The notes beneath the pieces were generated by a model that did not search any database, was not told the origin of the DNA, and saw nothing but the letters and a program-made list of their open reading frames with translations. DNA of 64,000 nt from Gilvibacter sp. SZ-19 (GTDB lineage: Bacteria > Bacteroidota > Bacteroidia > Flavobacteriales > Flavobacteriaceae): positions 1,618,864 through 1,682,863 of the forward strand of contig NZ_CP019333.1 of NCBI RefSeq assembly GCF_002163875.1, written 5' to 3'. The translations under genes were made by a program, and so were the position numbers. Below, one piece after another: positions 1 to 8,726 of this stretch. How positions within the stretch are numbered: the stretch's first letter is position 1; the number at the start of each line of letters is the position of its first letter.

Positions 1-465
1 GATAAAGGGATCTATTTTTTGTCTATGAAATACGATCACAACATTTATAAGTATCAGGCAAATAATGACAGTTTAGTAGGGGTTTTTGACGGCAAGAGTA
101 ATTTTTTAAACACTTTTGAAAAATTACCAAGAAAGCGAGATGCCCAAAAGTATATCAGCTTTATAACAACCAATGGGTCGTATAATCGGCTTATGTACGA
201 GGAGGAATCGAATAGATTTTACAGAGTGGTTGTACATGAACAACCCTTAAAGAATCCGTTAACCAATAGATTAAATAACCCAACTTTTAACAGGAGTTTC
301 TCAATTATCGCTTTTGATGAGAACATGATTAAAATTGGCGAAATGGCTTTCGATGGATCAGCATTTACCTTTTTTGCCGTAACACCAACACCTTCTGGTA
401 TATTGATAAACTCTAAAAATATCGAAGATGAGAGCGAGAACATTTTTACTCATATTAATTTTTAA
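1..465 (+). CDS. DUF4221-type lipoprotein, C-terminal part (5' end outside window)
   Basis: The reading frame is open from the first base, so this is the 3' part of a longer gene. ATG at 25 or TTG at 19 are internal codons rather than likely starts. The last ~150 residues resemble the ends of the DUF4221 lipoproteins at 8759 and 11710, with a 'RFYRVVVHE' strand, then a 'FSIIAFDENM.KIGE' strand, then a closing hydrophobic strand. DUF4221 proteins are predicted surface or periplasmic beta-propellers of unknown role in Bacteroidota. The 3' end overlaps the next gene by 38 bases, the same arrangement as the 8759/9882 pair, so the two are probably translationally coupled. Function is not known. 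Confidence 0.75.
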   Translation, partial: DKGIYFLSMKYDHNIYKYQANNDSLVGVFDGKSNFLNTFEKLPRKRDAQKYISFITTNGSYNRLMYEEESNRFYRVVVHEQPLKNPLTNRLNNPTFNRSFSIIAFDENMIKIGEMAFDGSAFTFFAVTPTPSGILINSKNIEDESENIFTHINF

Positions 466-892
466 CCAGATATTGGTTTCTTGTAAAAATGAAGGTGCTT
501 ATGCTTACTGTGAAGATTTTACTGCTTACTTAACACAAGAACTTCAAGTTGACAATTTAGAGGGAGAGAATATTTATTTTTTGCTTCCAATCAACGGCTG
601 TGATAACTGCATAAAGTTAAATATAGGTTTGTTAAGTAGTACAAAATACAATGTACAGCTAATCTTAGTTGGTGAAACTTTTGATACGGAAAGGGTATTA
701 CAAATTCAAAATTTGTATGATTTGTATGATAACATTTTAGTTGATGATAAGTTTGTGATATCACAATATGAAACAGGTTTTTCCAAACCAATGATTGTTG
801 ATATGAAAGATGGTAAATGCATTTATCATCTGAACATAAGCGACTTTAAAATTGAAGAAGCAAAAATGTATTTAGACAAACGAGCACTATAA
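428..892 (+). CDS. Thioredoxin-like lipoprotein with CxxC
   Basis: This is a 154-residue protein. A hydrophobic signal ends in a lipobox (ILVSC) near residue 19, followed by 'CKNEGAY'. A CDNC pair at about residues 58-61 follows a hydrophobic strand ('IYFLLPINGC'), as in the active-site strand of thioredoxin folds. The paralogue at 9882 has the same start of the mature protein (CKQTGAY) and a CPSC pair at the same place. It overlaps the end of a DUF4221 gene. A disulfide role on the cysteine-containing peptides encoded nearby is attractive but inferred. The protein is shorter than TlpA and lacks a classical WCxxC, so the fold assignment is moderate. Confidence 0.7.
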   Translation: MRARTFLLILIFNQILVSCKNEGAYAYCEDFTAYLTQELQVDNLEGENIYFLLPINGCDNCIKLNIGLLSSTKYNVQLILVGETFDTERVLQIQNLYDLYDNILVDDKFVISQYETGFSKPMIVDMKDGKCIYHLNISDFKIEEAKMYLDKRAL

Positions 893-1004
893 TTTTAGAA
901 CATCCTTCTTAATTGATATTCTTTATATTTCGTAGTTGTTAAGGCAAATAACCACCATTTTGTTTAATTTAAGCCTCTCCCTACAATGGTAATTCTTAAC
1001 CAAC

Positions 1005-4000
1005 TTGAAGTTTTCTTCCTTTAAAATATTAGTTGTTATTATGGTCTTGACCATAATAGGTCTCGGTTTGGCTTCGCGTTTGTCATTGCGCTTAAACCCA
1101 AGTAAAACACCTCCTTCTATACGTGTTGATTACAGTTGGCCTGGGGCATCTTCTAAATCTGTCGAACAGCAGATCACAGCTACCTTGGAAGGTGGTTTTA
1201 GTACCCTTCGGAATATAGAAAAGATAAGTTCAAGGTCTTCGAAATCTAGAGGATATGTACAGATCAGTTTTGATAAATATGCCGATATAGACATAGCTCG
1301 TTTCGAAGTAGCCACTGTGATACGGCAATTGTATAAAAGCTTTCCGGTTAACTGTAGTTATCCTGTGATCAGTGTTAACCGCCCGGATGATGATCAACAA
1401 GGTGTTTTTTTATCTTATAGTGTTAATGCCCCGCGTTCTCGTTTGGAGATACAAGAGACAGTAAGTGCGCGTATTGTTCCCCAGATCGGTTCTTTGAGTG
1501 GCATTGATCAAGTGAACGTTAATGGTGCCAATCCTTTAGAGTTCCTTATTAGTTTTAACAATGATAAATTAAGGGCCTTAAATATAGGGAAGCAGCAGCT
1601 TGTCTTTGCAGTAGACCGCCTGTTCGAACGAGTTTCGATAGGAAAGGTGCATCAAAGTATGCTGGAATTCAACGTGGTGGTTAAACCTGGGCCGCAGCAA
1701 TTACAATGGCATATTCCCTTAACTGAGGTTGGAGGAAAGATAGTTTACCTCGATGAGATATCTCAGATACGCAAGCAGGAACAAGAAGCCAGAAGCTATT
1801 ACCGTGTCAATGGTAAAAATGCCATCACTATTGGTTTGAACGCGACCAAAGACGCAAACACTATCGCCCTTGCAAAAGAGGTTGTCCTACTGTTGGATGA
1901 GATTCAGAAAACACTGCCATCAGACTATACAATCGTAAAAGATTACGACAGTACCACATACCTACAGGAAGAACTAAGTAAGATCTATAAGCGCAGTATT
2001 TACACCCTCATAATCCTACTATTGTTCATAGGTTTGGTGAGCTTGTCTTTGCGATATCTCTTTACGGTGGTTATCTGCCTGGTCGCAAATATTTGTATTG
2101 CTTTTGTATTCTATTATTTATTCAGGGTGGAGATTCAGTTGTATTCTCTGGCGGGAATAACAATTTCTTTAGGCATTATCATTGACAATATTATCGTAAT
2201 GACAGATCACCTCAGAATGCAGGGAAACAAAAAAATCATTATTCCCATATTGGCCTCAACCTTAACTACAATGGGTGCTTTGAGCGTAATCAACTTTCTG
2301 GATGATGAGTACAAACTAAATTTGATAGACTTTGCTAAAGTTATAAGTATAAACCTTGGCGTCTCCTTGGTAATTGCATTTTATATGGTGCCCGCGATTC
2401 TAAAGCGGATCGCATACAAGACAAAGCAAAAAAATGTAGCGATTGAGAGATTCTCGGTCTGGTTCTATCCAAAATATGCAAATTTACTACGGTTCTTACT
2501 CGGGTATAAGAAAGTGGCTATCATCTTGCTCATCCTGATCTTTGGTGTGCCTTTCTTTATGCTTCCAAAACAATTAGAGAGCAATCAAACCTGGTACCAA
2601 AAAGCGTATAACAATACACTGGGTAATGAGTGGTATTTAGAGCATATACGGCCTTCTGTTGACAAATATCTAGGGGGTAGTTTCAGACTCTTTTCGTACT
2701 TCGTTTATGAGAATGCCTTTTACAGCCGTAACGAAGAGACAAAACTTTATGTTATAGGCAGCATGGAAAAAGGAGCCACAGTGCATCAAATGAATGAGGT
2801 TTTTCTTGGTTTGGAGAATTATTTGAGTCCAATGGTCGAAGTGGATAGGTATGTGACCAATGTATATAGTGGAGATTACGCCCGTATGGAAATAACCTTT
2901 AAAGAGGATTTTGTAAACACAGCATTTCCTAATCAACTAAAGGCCAGATTAATTAGAAAAGCCTTAGATTTTGGCGGCTTAGAATGGAGTATTTACGGTG
3001 TTGGACAAGGCTTTAACAACAGTAATGCTGTTGGGGCTATCAATAATTATTCGGTACAGGCTAGAGGCTACAATTATGAAAAATTAAGTGAATTAGCTCT
3101 GCAATTAAAGGAAGCACTAGAGGCACATCCCCGTATACAGGAAGCCCAAATCACTGACAATAGTGACTTTTCAAGAAAGTCCGGTTATGAATATCAGTTT
3201 AGCTTAGACAAACAGGCCCTGGCATTGCAAGGCAGTTCGCCACAGCGTTTTATGCGGCAACTACAAGATGTTAGCTTGCAAAAGAACACAGATCTTAATT
3301 TAACATTGGCAGGGCAAAACTATCCCTTGCGTTTTGAATCTACAAGGGCTTATGACTTTGACCTTTGGAATATTAAGAACAACCCAATGGACAGTCTTGA
3401 TTTCCCAAAACGCTTCGCCAATGTAGGAACGGTGGTAAAGGTAAAAGAGCAAGAGAATATCGATAAAGAGAATCAGGAATATCTGAGAAAAATAAAATTT
3501 CAATATACTGGTGCTGCAAAATTCGGAAGCCGATTTTTGAGCAAGACCCTAGACAGTATTAATCCTACATTACCCATTGGTTTTACCTTTGAGCGTAGCC
3601 AGAGGAGTCTAAGTTTTTTCAAAACAGAGGAAACCTCGCAATATACTTGGCTACTTCTTTTGGTTATTGCCATAATATATCTGCTTTGCTCAACACTTTT
3701 CGAAAGCTTTACGCAGCCATTTATAATTTTAAGCGTGATTCCCATTTCTTTTATTGGGGTGTTTTTGACCTTTTACTGGTTTGATTATAATTTTGATCAA
3801 GGCGGTTTGGCCAGTTTTGTTTTGCTTAGTGGACTCACTGTCAATGCATCTATATTTATTATAAATGATTTCAACTTTTTGCGAAAGACCGGTATGGATG
3901 GACTCTCAGCTTATATAAAAGCCTTCAGGCAGAAGATATTCCCAATTTCACTTACCATTATCTCTACCATTCTCGGTTTTATACCCTTTGTGGCTGACGG

Positions 4001-4133
4001 GCAGAATGAAGTTTTTTGGTTTGCCCTAGGAGCGGGGACTATAGGCGGTCTGCTTTTTTCTTTTGTAGGAATACTAATTTATCTGCCCCTATTTAGCTTA
4101 AGAAGAGCTAGAAAATTTGATGATGCATTTTGA
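1005..4133 (+). CDS. RND-family efflux/export pump (HAE1-like permease)
   Basis: The product has 1042 residues, the usual length for an AcrB/MdtB-type inner-membrane permease. TM1 lies at about residues 6-26, two large periplasmic loops follow, and TM clusters sit near 330-465 and 880-1035. TM4 carries GIIIDNIIV with the conserved proton-relay Asp at 394. TM10 reads GLTVNASIF, so the position of AcrB Lys940 is Asn947. TTG at 1005 is the best start: a stop lies in frame just upstream (990-992) and later ATGs would cut TM1. No fusion protein or TolC gene is adjacent, so it may share those at 10588 and 15911 or have partners upstream of the window. The substrate is unknown; the small peptides nearby are the inferred cargo. 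Confidence 0.88.
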   Translation: MKFSSFKILVVIMVLTIIGLGLASRLSLRLNPSKTPPSIRVDYSWPGASSKSVEQQITATLEGGFSTLRNIEKISSRSSKSRGYVQISFDKYADIDIARFEVATVIRQLYKSFPVNCSYPVISVNRPDDDQQGVFLSYSVNAPRSRLEIQETVSARIVPQIGSLSGIDQVNVNGANPLEFLISFNNDKLRALNIGKQQLVFAVDRLFERVSIGKVHQSMLEFNVVVKPGPQQLQWHIPLTEVGGKIVYLDEISQIRKQEQEARSYYRVNGKNAITIGLNATKDANTIALAKEVVLLLDEIQKTLPSDYTIVKDYDSTTYLQEELSKIYKRSIYTLIILLLFIGLVSLSLRYLFTVVICLVANICIAFVFYYLFRVEIQLYSLAGITISLGIIIDNIIVMTDHLRMQGNKKIIIPILASTLTTMGALSVINFLDDEYKLNLIDFAKVISINLGVSLVIAFYMVPAILKRIAYKTKQKNVAIERFSVWFYPKYANLLRFLLGYKKVAIILLILIFGVPFFMLPKQLESNQTWYQKAYNNTLGNEWYLEHIRPSVDKYLGGSFRLFSYFVYENAFYSRNEETKLYVIGSMEKGATVHQMNEVFLGLENYLSPMVEVDRYVTNVYSGDYARMEITFKEDFVNTAFPNQLKARLIRKALDFGGLEWSIYGVGQGFNNSNAVGAINNYSVQARGYNYEKLSELALQLKEALEAHPRIQEAQITDNSDFSRKSGYEYQFSLDKQALALQGSSPQRFMRQLQDVSLQKNTDLNLTLAGQNYPLRFESTRAYDFDLWNIKNNPMDSLDFPKRFANVGTVVKVKEQENIDKENQEYLRKIKFQYTGAAKFGSRFLSKTLDSINPTLPIGFTFERSQRSLSFFKTEETSQYTWLLLLVIAIIYLLCSTLFESFTQPFIILSVIPISFIGVFLTFYWFDYNFDQGGLASFVLLSGLTVNASIFIINDFNFLRKTGMDGLSAYIKAFRQKIFPISLTIISTILGFIPFVADGQNEVFWFALGAGTIGGLLFSFVGILIYLPLFSLRRARKFDDAF

Positions 4134-4209
4134 GTTTGCAGAAATTCTGATAACTTCGTGATTCTCCCCGATTTATATAATTGAGGTCAGTTGTAAATAA
4201 CTGATTGCA

Positions 4210-4238
4210 CAACTAGTTGTTTAGGAACAGCATTGTTC
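4210..4238. promoter_or_regulatory. Dyads upstream of the response-regulator gene
   Basis: A perfect 10-bp palindrome (CAACTAGTTG, 4210-4219) is followed by the dyad GAACA-GCAT-TGTTC (4225-4238), just before the start at 4255. A second GAACA/TGTTC dyad with a 2-nt gap follows the gene at 4959-4970. They could be autoregulatory operator sites of the NarL-type regulator; this is inference from position and symmetry. Confidence 0.3.
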
Positions 4239-4254
4239 TAAATGCAAATTGTCT

Positions 4255-4923
4255 ATGTACAAGCCTTTCAGAGTACTATTGGTAGAGGACGAACCTCTTG
4301 TGCGTAATGTTTACGTATCTAAACTAGAGAGTTACGTCCAGCAAGCTCAAAAGGTTCTTAGTGTTTATGAAGCCAATAATTGTGAGAAAGCTTATTTCTA
4401 TATATCCAAAAGCGTAACCCCATTTGATCTGGTAATTTTGGATCTTCGAATTCCCGCCAGTTCACAATACAATTTATTCAACGGTATCGATGTGGGAAAC
4501 CTGCTACTTAAGCAATACAGTGAAACGCCGCTTATTGTGGCTACAGCAAATTATTCCTGGTGGCACCTGCACCGTATTTTTGCAGAGCTCAATCCCAAGG
4601 GTTGCTTAGTAAAGAGCAGTATCAAAGCATGGGAGATAGATCGTGCTATAGCGGCCGTGGTTACTGGCGGCAATTATTATTGCCAAAGTACAACAGCCTA
4701 TCTCAATAAAAATCCCTTAAAGGAACTAGGTATGGATAAAACCGACCTAAAAATGCTCAACGAGTTAAACCAAGGCTCAACGAATAAAGAAATGAGAGCG
4801 TCTTTGCTGCTATCTAAACGAGCTATAGAGTATCGTAAAAAGCGGCTTAAAGAAAAGCTTGGGGTTTTAGATCAAAGCAACCGAGCCCTTATCTTAAAGG
4901 CTAAATCTATGGGTATTATTTAG
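4255..4923 (+). CDS. NarL/LuxR-type DNA-binding response regulator
   Basis: The N-terminal receiver domain (about residues 1-125) has the acidic pair in 'LLVEDEPLV', the phospho-acceptor Asp63 in 'LVILDLRIP' and a Lys near 'GCLVKSS'. A LuxR-type HTH occupies about residues 155-222 ('STNKEMRASLLLSKRAIEYR', then 'KRLKEKLGV'). ATG 4255 is preferred; TTG 4249 would add two residues. No histidine kinase is adjacent, so it is an orphan within the window. It sits between an RND pump gene and the first peptide genes and may control the peptide cluster. Dyads flank the gene on both sides. Confidence 0.88.
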   Translation: MYKPFRVLLVEDEPLVRNVYVSKLESYVQQAQKVLSVYEANNCEKAYFYISKSVTPFDLVILDLRIPASSQYNLFNGIDVGNLLLKQYSETPLIVATANYSWWHLHRIFAELNPKGCLVKSSIKAWEIDRAIAAVVTGGNYYCQSTTAYLNKNPLKELGMDKTDLKMLNELNQGSTNKEMRASLLLSKRAIEYRKKRLKEKLGVLDQSNRALILKAKSMGII

Positions 4924-4958
4924 TTGCTCTAAAATTTCCGTTGAGGTATTCTCACACA

Positions 4959-4975
4959 GAACAGTTGTTCTTTTT
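4959..4975 (+). terminator. Short dyad followed by T-run after response-regulator gene
   Basis: AGAAC-AGTT-GTTCT is followed by five T residues, 36 bases after the stop codon. The stem is short (5 bp), so it may be a weak terminator or a second copy of the GAACA operator-like dyad. Confidence 0.35.
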
Positions 4976-5108
4976 AAAATTCCGATCAAAAGATATCAGC
5001 CGAGAAATTTCGTTCCAAAAAACATATTTGCACTATATGCGCAAAATTTATCGCGTTTCTTTCAATATTCTTGAAAAACAAAAAGATTAATTCCGTAATC
5101 ACGAGATC

Positions 5109-5330
5109 ATGAGAAAACTAAAATTATTCACCCTAGCTGCAGGAGTGGCCTTTACATGTTTGAGTCTGGTTAATACCACCTCGGCAGAAGCATCGTTTAC
5201 AGAGGCAAAAAAAATTAATCAAATTGACTGCAGAGATGCAGCTGGAAGATTAACTGGATCAGGAGCCGAATGTATCCAAGGCGAAGGTTATTGTGTTCCA
5301 AATCCATGCGGCGACGAAAACAATAATTAA
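5109..5330 (+). CDS. Small secreted four-cysteine peptide (precursor 1)
   Basis: This 73-residue precursor has a classical signal peptide: a basic MRKLK start, a hydrophobic core, and a likely signal peptidase I site after 'NTTSA' near residue 26. The mature part ends in the pattern C-x13-C-x6-C-x4-C, with 'CIQGEGYC' followed by 'VPNPC'. The gene at 5348 encodes the same spacing, so the pair is a tandem duplication of one family. Upstream bases 4976-5108 are AT-rich and probably carry the promoter. The architecture recalls the small secreted peptides encoded beside six-bladed propeller lipoproteins in gut Bacteroidales (NVEALA type), but that motif is absent. Role unknown; signal, toxin or adhesion peptide are all possible. 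Confidence 0.8.
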   Translation: MRKLKLFTLAAGVAFTCLSLVNTTSAEASFTEAKKINQIDCRDAAGRLTGSGAECIQGEGYCVPNPCGDENNN

Positions 5331-5347
5331 TCCTAAAACTAATATTC

Positions 5348-5572
5348 ATGAAAAAACTAAAATTATTAACTGTCGTAGCAGCGGTGTCGGCATTTTCGTT
5401 GAGTTTTTACGGCTATTTTCAATCGGATGCTAGTGTAATAGGACCTGTGAAGAAGATTATGGAAATTCCTTGTTTCAATAACGAAGGTTTCTATGCATCT
5501 ATCGGAACTCTATGTGTACAAGGCGGAGGTAATTGTGCTCCAAACCCTTGCCCTGATGGAACGAATCAGTAG
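5348..5572 (+). CDS. Small secreted four-cysteine peptide (precursor 2)
   Basis: This 74-residue paralogue lies 17 bases after precursor 1. It starts MKKLKLLT, has a hydrophobic signal core, and a probable cleavage near 'FQSDAS' around residues 25-29. The mature end keeps C-x13-C-x6-C-x4-C, with 'CVQGGGNC' and 'APNPC'. Outside the cysteines, Gly and the Pro-Asn-Pro turn, the sequences differ widely, so the spacing is under selection. It is the last gene before a hairpin at 5596, which may raise peptide mRNA over the downstream genes. Disulfide formation in the periplasm by the CxxC lipoproteins of this cluster is an inference. Confidence 0.8.
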   Translation: MKKLKLLTVVAAVSAFSLSFYGYFQSDASVIGPVKKIMEIPCFNNEGFYASIGTLCVQGGGNCAPNPCPDGTNQ

Positions 5573-5595
5573 TAAAAACTAAAACCTGAATAGCT

Positions 5596-5636
5596 AAGTA
5601 GTGTCGGCCCTTTATGGACTGCGCTACTTTATTTAT
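5596..5636 (+). terminator. Hairpin with T-rich tail after the peptide genes (likely attenuator)
   Basis: AAGTAG (5596-5601) pairs with CTACTT (5624-5629), extended by two further pairs inward, and is followed by TTATTTATT. It lies between peptide precursor 2 and the propeller lipoprotein, which are otherwise in operon order. Partial termination here would give more peptide than lipoprotein transcript. Confidence 0.5.
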
Positions 5637-5679
5637 TGTATTTAATCTCATTACATTTAATGTTTCACGGAATTCGTAA

Positions 5680-6858
5680 ATGGTTATGAAAAGAATGCTG
5701 CCTCAAATTCTTATTTGTTTTATGCTATTGTTCTCGGTAAGTTGTGTTGAAAAAGAGGATCACATAGATTATCAACAAGCCTCATTAATTGACATTACCC
5801 AGGCCGAAAAGAACTTAGAAGTACGCCTAGCTTCGCTATTTGGTGAGAGTAGATTCATTCCATTAATGGAAATAGCGGAAATAGATGCCTTGGCGAGCAT
5901 AGACAAAGTAATTGAACACAAGAATAAATTTTTTGTTCTTGATAAGAAAAAATCGAATATCCTCGTATTTGACCAGAGTGGTAAGTTTCTAAATAAAGTA
6001 GGCATCCGAGGTGGTGGCCCAAAGGAATATGAATCTATCTTTGATTTCGATATTGATAAGAAGAATGATGAGATCATAATTCTAGATGCACAAATTCGTT
6101 TGACGATTTACAATTCAAAAAACGATTTTGTGCGAAAGGTTGATTTTAAAGGATTCTACCCAGAATCACTCTCGGTTTTAGCGCCCAACGTACTGGCCTG
6201 TTCCATCGGCTATATAGAACCTGGTCAATACGCTATAAAAATAGTAGACACAAAAACTGGAACTCCTACTGGCTATTTCGGGAAATATCCTGATGACTAT
6301 GATGATTACAAAAGTTTTGGATTGTCTGGAGGCATGAATAAATCGGCAGATAAGGTGTATTTCACTTACAAGTCTTCTTCAGTTATTCTTTCTCTGGATA
6401 ATGAACTCAATTTCACACCCGTATACCGCTTTAATTTTGGGCCAAAAACCTGGCCAGAAGAACAAAAGTTCGATCTTCCTGGTTTTGACGCAAAAACCAA
6501 TGCCAGAGATGTGGCATATTTAACCAATAAGTACTATGTGGATTCGAATATGATAGCATTCTCTTTTATAAACGAGAGTATGTATAATCTGGCTTATTAT
6601 TTCAAGGATGCCGATAAAACCTATATTCCTCAAAATAAGGCCGACGACCTCACACTGCGATTTTTGGAAATACCTGTGGGTAAAAGTAGTACTAGCGAAT
6701 ACATCAGCGGTTTACAATTTGAGCGCTTTGAAATCTACAAAGAACTCAGTGATGAATTTACTGGTGTATTGCAGAATATAAACCCCGACTTGTTACCAGC
6801 CTTAGACTCTTTGAATTACGAGAACAGCGACCTACTGTTTTTTTATAACTTCAATTGA
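5680..6858 (+). CDS. Six-bladed beta-propeller lipoprotein
   Basis: This 392-residue lipoprotein has signal 'ILICFMLLFSVSC', with the lipid Cys near residue 22. It then has the characteristic opening of Bacteroidota six-bladed propeller proteins: 'SRFIPLME..EIDALASIDKV', 'FFVLDKKKSNILVFDQSGKF' and 'GGGPKEY...FDFDIDKKNDE', where each strand group is a blade. ATG 5686 is an equally good start. In Bacteroidota, such proteins are commonly encoded beside small secreted peptides and DUF1573 proteins, as here. It may hold the peptide at the cell surface or periplasm, but no function is established. The DUF1573 gene follows after 9 bases. Confidence 0.82.
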   Translation: MVMKRMLPQILICFMLLFSVSCVEKEDHIDYQQASLIDITQAEKNLEVRLASLFGESRFIPLMEIAEIDALASIDKVIEHKNKFFVLDKKKSNILVFDQSGKFLNKVGIRGGGPKEYESIFDFDIDKKNDEIIILDAQIRLTIYNSKNDFVRKVDFKGFYPESLSVLAPNVLACSIGYIEPGQYAIKIVDTKTGTPTGYFGKYPDDYDDYKSFGLSGGMNKSADKVYFTYKSSSVILSLDNELNFTPVYRFNFGPKTWPEEQKFDLPGFDAKTNARDVAYLTNKYYVDSNMIAFSFINESMYNLAYYFKDADKTYIPQNKADDLTLRFLEIPVGKSSTSEYISGLQFERFEIYKELSDEFTGVLQNINPDLLPALDSLNYENSDLLFFYNFN

Positions 6859-6867
6859 TCCAACCCA

Positions 6868-7275
6868 ATGAAAGAAAAGATTATATGGACGGTAGCGCTT
6901 GTAATTCTTTTGTCCCTTTCGGGTATTAAGGCATATAATATATGGTTAAAAAAGGAAGATGCACCTGTTGAAGTAAAGGCAACCTTGAAGGAAAATATAA
7001 TTGATATTGGTAGAGTTGCTCAGAGCGGTGAATCTAAAGCTACCTTCGAGATCACAAACGATGGAACTAATCCAATTCGAATAGAATCCATTGATGCTGA
7101 CTGTGATTGTACAGTTATCGACTGGGATTCTAGCCCGATCAAACCGGGGCAGAGAACTTTCATTACCTTACAGTACAATAATGAAATCACTGGCTTTTTT
7201 GAGCAAAAAGCCAATGTCTATTTTGAAAAGTCAAAGGTGGTCCTTTTGTTAATTATGAGAGGTACGATCTATTGA
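6868..7275 (+). CDS. DUF1573 protein, membrane-anchored
   Basis: This 135-residue protein has an N-terminal membrane anchor (about residues 5-23) and an immunoglobulin-like DUF1573 domain. Hallmarks are 'FEITNDGTNPIRIESIDADC', then 'DCTVIDWDSSPIKPGQ', then 'ITLQYNNEITGFFEQKANVY'. The usual SCGC turn is 'DCDC' here, keeping the two cysteines with one residue between. DUF1573 proteins are periplasmic or surface proteins in Bacteroidota without a firm role. The gene lies between the propeller lipoprotein and the signal peptidase in one apparent transcript. Confidence 0.82.
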   Translation: MKEKIIWTVALVILLSLSGIKAYNIWLKKEDAPVEVKATLKENIIDIGRVAQSGESKATFEITNDGTNPIRIESIDADCDCTVIDWDSSPIKPGQRTFITLQYNNEITGFFEQKANVYFEKSKVVLLLIMRGTIY

Positions 7276-7320
7276 GCCAAAAAAAGGTATAAGTTCATTT
7301 AATAAATAATATTTTTCAGC

Positions 7321-8373
7321 TTGCCAGAAGCATCAAATATAAACCCAGGCAGAAAGATCATTTTCGTTTTGCTCGTGGTAGTTAGCCTTGTATTTTTAGT
7401 CTGGTCGCGGCTCGTATTGGTGTTTATCTTTTTGTTGATTGTATTCGATTTTGTTACTACGGGCTATCTGTATTCTATTCTAAGACCTCGGCTTCCATCC
7501 ATTGTTTTAAAATTAATATCGCTTCTGTTTTACATTGCGACACCCGTACTATTTGCTGTGTTAATACGTACTTTATTTTTTGACTACTACTACGTGCCGA
7601 CAGCCTCCATGGAAAGAACTATTTCTAAAGGAGAATATGTTCTTACCAACAAGGTAGCCTACGGTTCTCGTATACCCAGAAGTTGGAAAGAGATCCCTGT
7701 TTTTGGTAATTTATTTAAATCTCATGTAGACACGATAAACTTCCAACCCTTTACTTCATTGAATCCCTTTAAAGATTATCAAAGAGAGGATATTGTCGTT
7801 TTTAAGGCTATTGACCAAATCGATAAGTATTATGTAAAAAGAATCGTTGGTTTACCCACAGACACCCTTCTAATAGCAAATGGGCAAGTTTCAATAAATG
7901 GCAGCCTACTTCCCGATAAAGAGCAATACTGCAAAAACTATCTTGTCACCAACACTCTGGGAAAGAGGTCAATAAGAAATTTATCAAATTCAGAATATCG
8001 GGTATTTGTGAACGAGGAGGCAAATAAGAACCTAAGCATTGGTCCGGACACAATTACAAAAGGTTCCCGCCTGCTGGGAGGGAGTCAACACCCAAATTGG
8101 GATGCGAATAATTATGGACCTCTTATAGTTCCCGGGGAAGGTCTGACTGTGCTAATCAATAAGGAGAATTATCCACTCTACAAGTATATCCTAGAGAATT
8201 TTGAGGATTGGCAAACTCCTGTTCCTTCTGGCAATGAAACTAATTTGCATACATTTAAGCAGGACTATGTTTTCGTCTTAGGCGACAACCGAGATGGCTC
8301 AATTGATTCTCGTAATTTTGGAGTAGTGCCGTTTAATTTTCTTCAAGGAAAAGTAGTTAAAATTATCCGCTGA
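7321..8373 (+). CDS. Signal peptidase I (S26 family), cluster-encoded extra copy
   Basis: The 350-residue product has three hydrophobic segments in the first 85 residues, then the S26 boxes: catalytic Ser96 in 'VPTASMERTI', general-base Lys173 in 'YYVKRIVGLP', and 'LGDNRDGSIDSRNFGVV' near the C-terminus. Start is TTG 7321, since no ATG occurs before the catalytic serine and the N-terminal segments are needed. Flavobacterial LepB proteins of similar or larger size with insertions between boxes are normal. Its place in a peptide operon suggests a dedicated enzyme for removing the peptide signals, in addition to a housekeeping LepB elsewhere (inferred). Confidence 0.9.
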   Translation: MPEASNINPGRKIIFVLLVVVSLVFLVWSRLVLVFIFLLIVFDFVTTGYLYSILRPRLPSIVLKLISLLFYIATPVLFAVLIRTLFFDYYYVPTASMERTISKGEYVLTNKVAYGSRIPRSWKEIPVFGNLFKSHVDTINFQPFTSLNPFKDYQREDIVVFKAIDQIDKYYVKRIVGLPTDTLLIANGQVSINGSLLPDKEQYCKNYLVTNTLGKRSIRNLSNSEYRVFVNEEANKNLSIGPDTITKGSRLLGGSQHPNWDANNYGPLIVPGEGLTVLINKENYPLYKYILENFEDWQTPVPSGNETNLHTFKQDYVFVLGDNRDGSIDSRNFGVVPFNFLQGKVVKIIR

Positions 8374-8386
8374 TATGAATTGTCAA

Positions 8387-8408
8387 TTGCACTTATAGTG
8401 CAACTTTT
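8387..8408 (+). terminator. Rho-independent terminator after signal peptidase gene
   Basis: TTGCACT-TAT-AGTGCAA forms a perfect 7-bp stem, followed by CTTTTAT, 13 bases after the stop. It separates the first peptide operon (5109-8373) from the second (8504 onward). Confidence 0.6.
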
Positions 8409-8503
8409 ATAAGGTACTTATTCTTAACTTCCATCTATCTTATGATATTATAGGCGGATACCGAAAAGCCAAAAGAGAGTAGGTAGGGTTTAAATACAAA
8501 CTT

Positions 8504-8698
8504 ATGAAAAGAAAAATGAGAAACTTAGCTGTTGGAATGGGATTACTTGCAAGTGTAGCCATTTTTACTAGCCCTGAGAAAGCCATTGCCCAGGATGAAC
8601 CTGTTTTTGACATGTTTTTAATGGCTGGACATGATTTTTGCATCGACTTTTGGGTAAATTGCATTGGCTTAGACCCAGTTATTATCGAAACGAATTGA
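8504..8698 (+). CDS. Small secreted two-cysteine peptide (precursor 3)
   Basis: This 64-residue precursor starts with MKRKMRN, has a hydrophobic core and a textbook signal peptidase I site, 'AIA' before QDE (about residue 29). The predicted mature peptide is ~35 residues, acidic and aromatic-rich, with two cysteines seven residues apart ('FCIDFWVNCIG'). It is not similar to precursors 1 and 2 beyond layout. It is followed within 30 bases by a strong hairpin and then a DUF4221 lipoprotein gene, repeating the order peptide, hairpin, propeller-like lipoprotein. A cyclic disulfide peptide is the simplest guess; activity is unknown. Confidence 0.72.
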   Translation: MKRKMRNLAVGMGLLASVAIFTSPEKAIAQDEPVFDMFLMAGHDFCIDFWVNCIGLDPVIIETN

Positions 8699-8726
8699 TA
8701 AGGCCTTATTAAATTAAGAAAATAAG

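Noticed and set aside
986-1024. 12-codon frame just before the first RND gene
   Set aside because: It overlaps the pump start, has no repeat or regulatory codons, and is as expected by chance.
5109-5572. NVEALA family assignment for the small peptides
   Set aside because: Gene neighbourhood is similar, but the NVEALA motif itself is absent and cysteine spacing could not be compared to a profile; left as an unnamed family.
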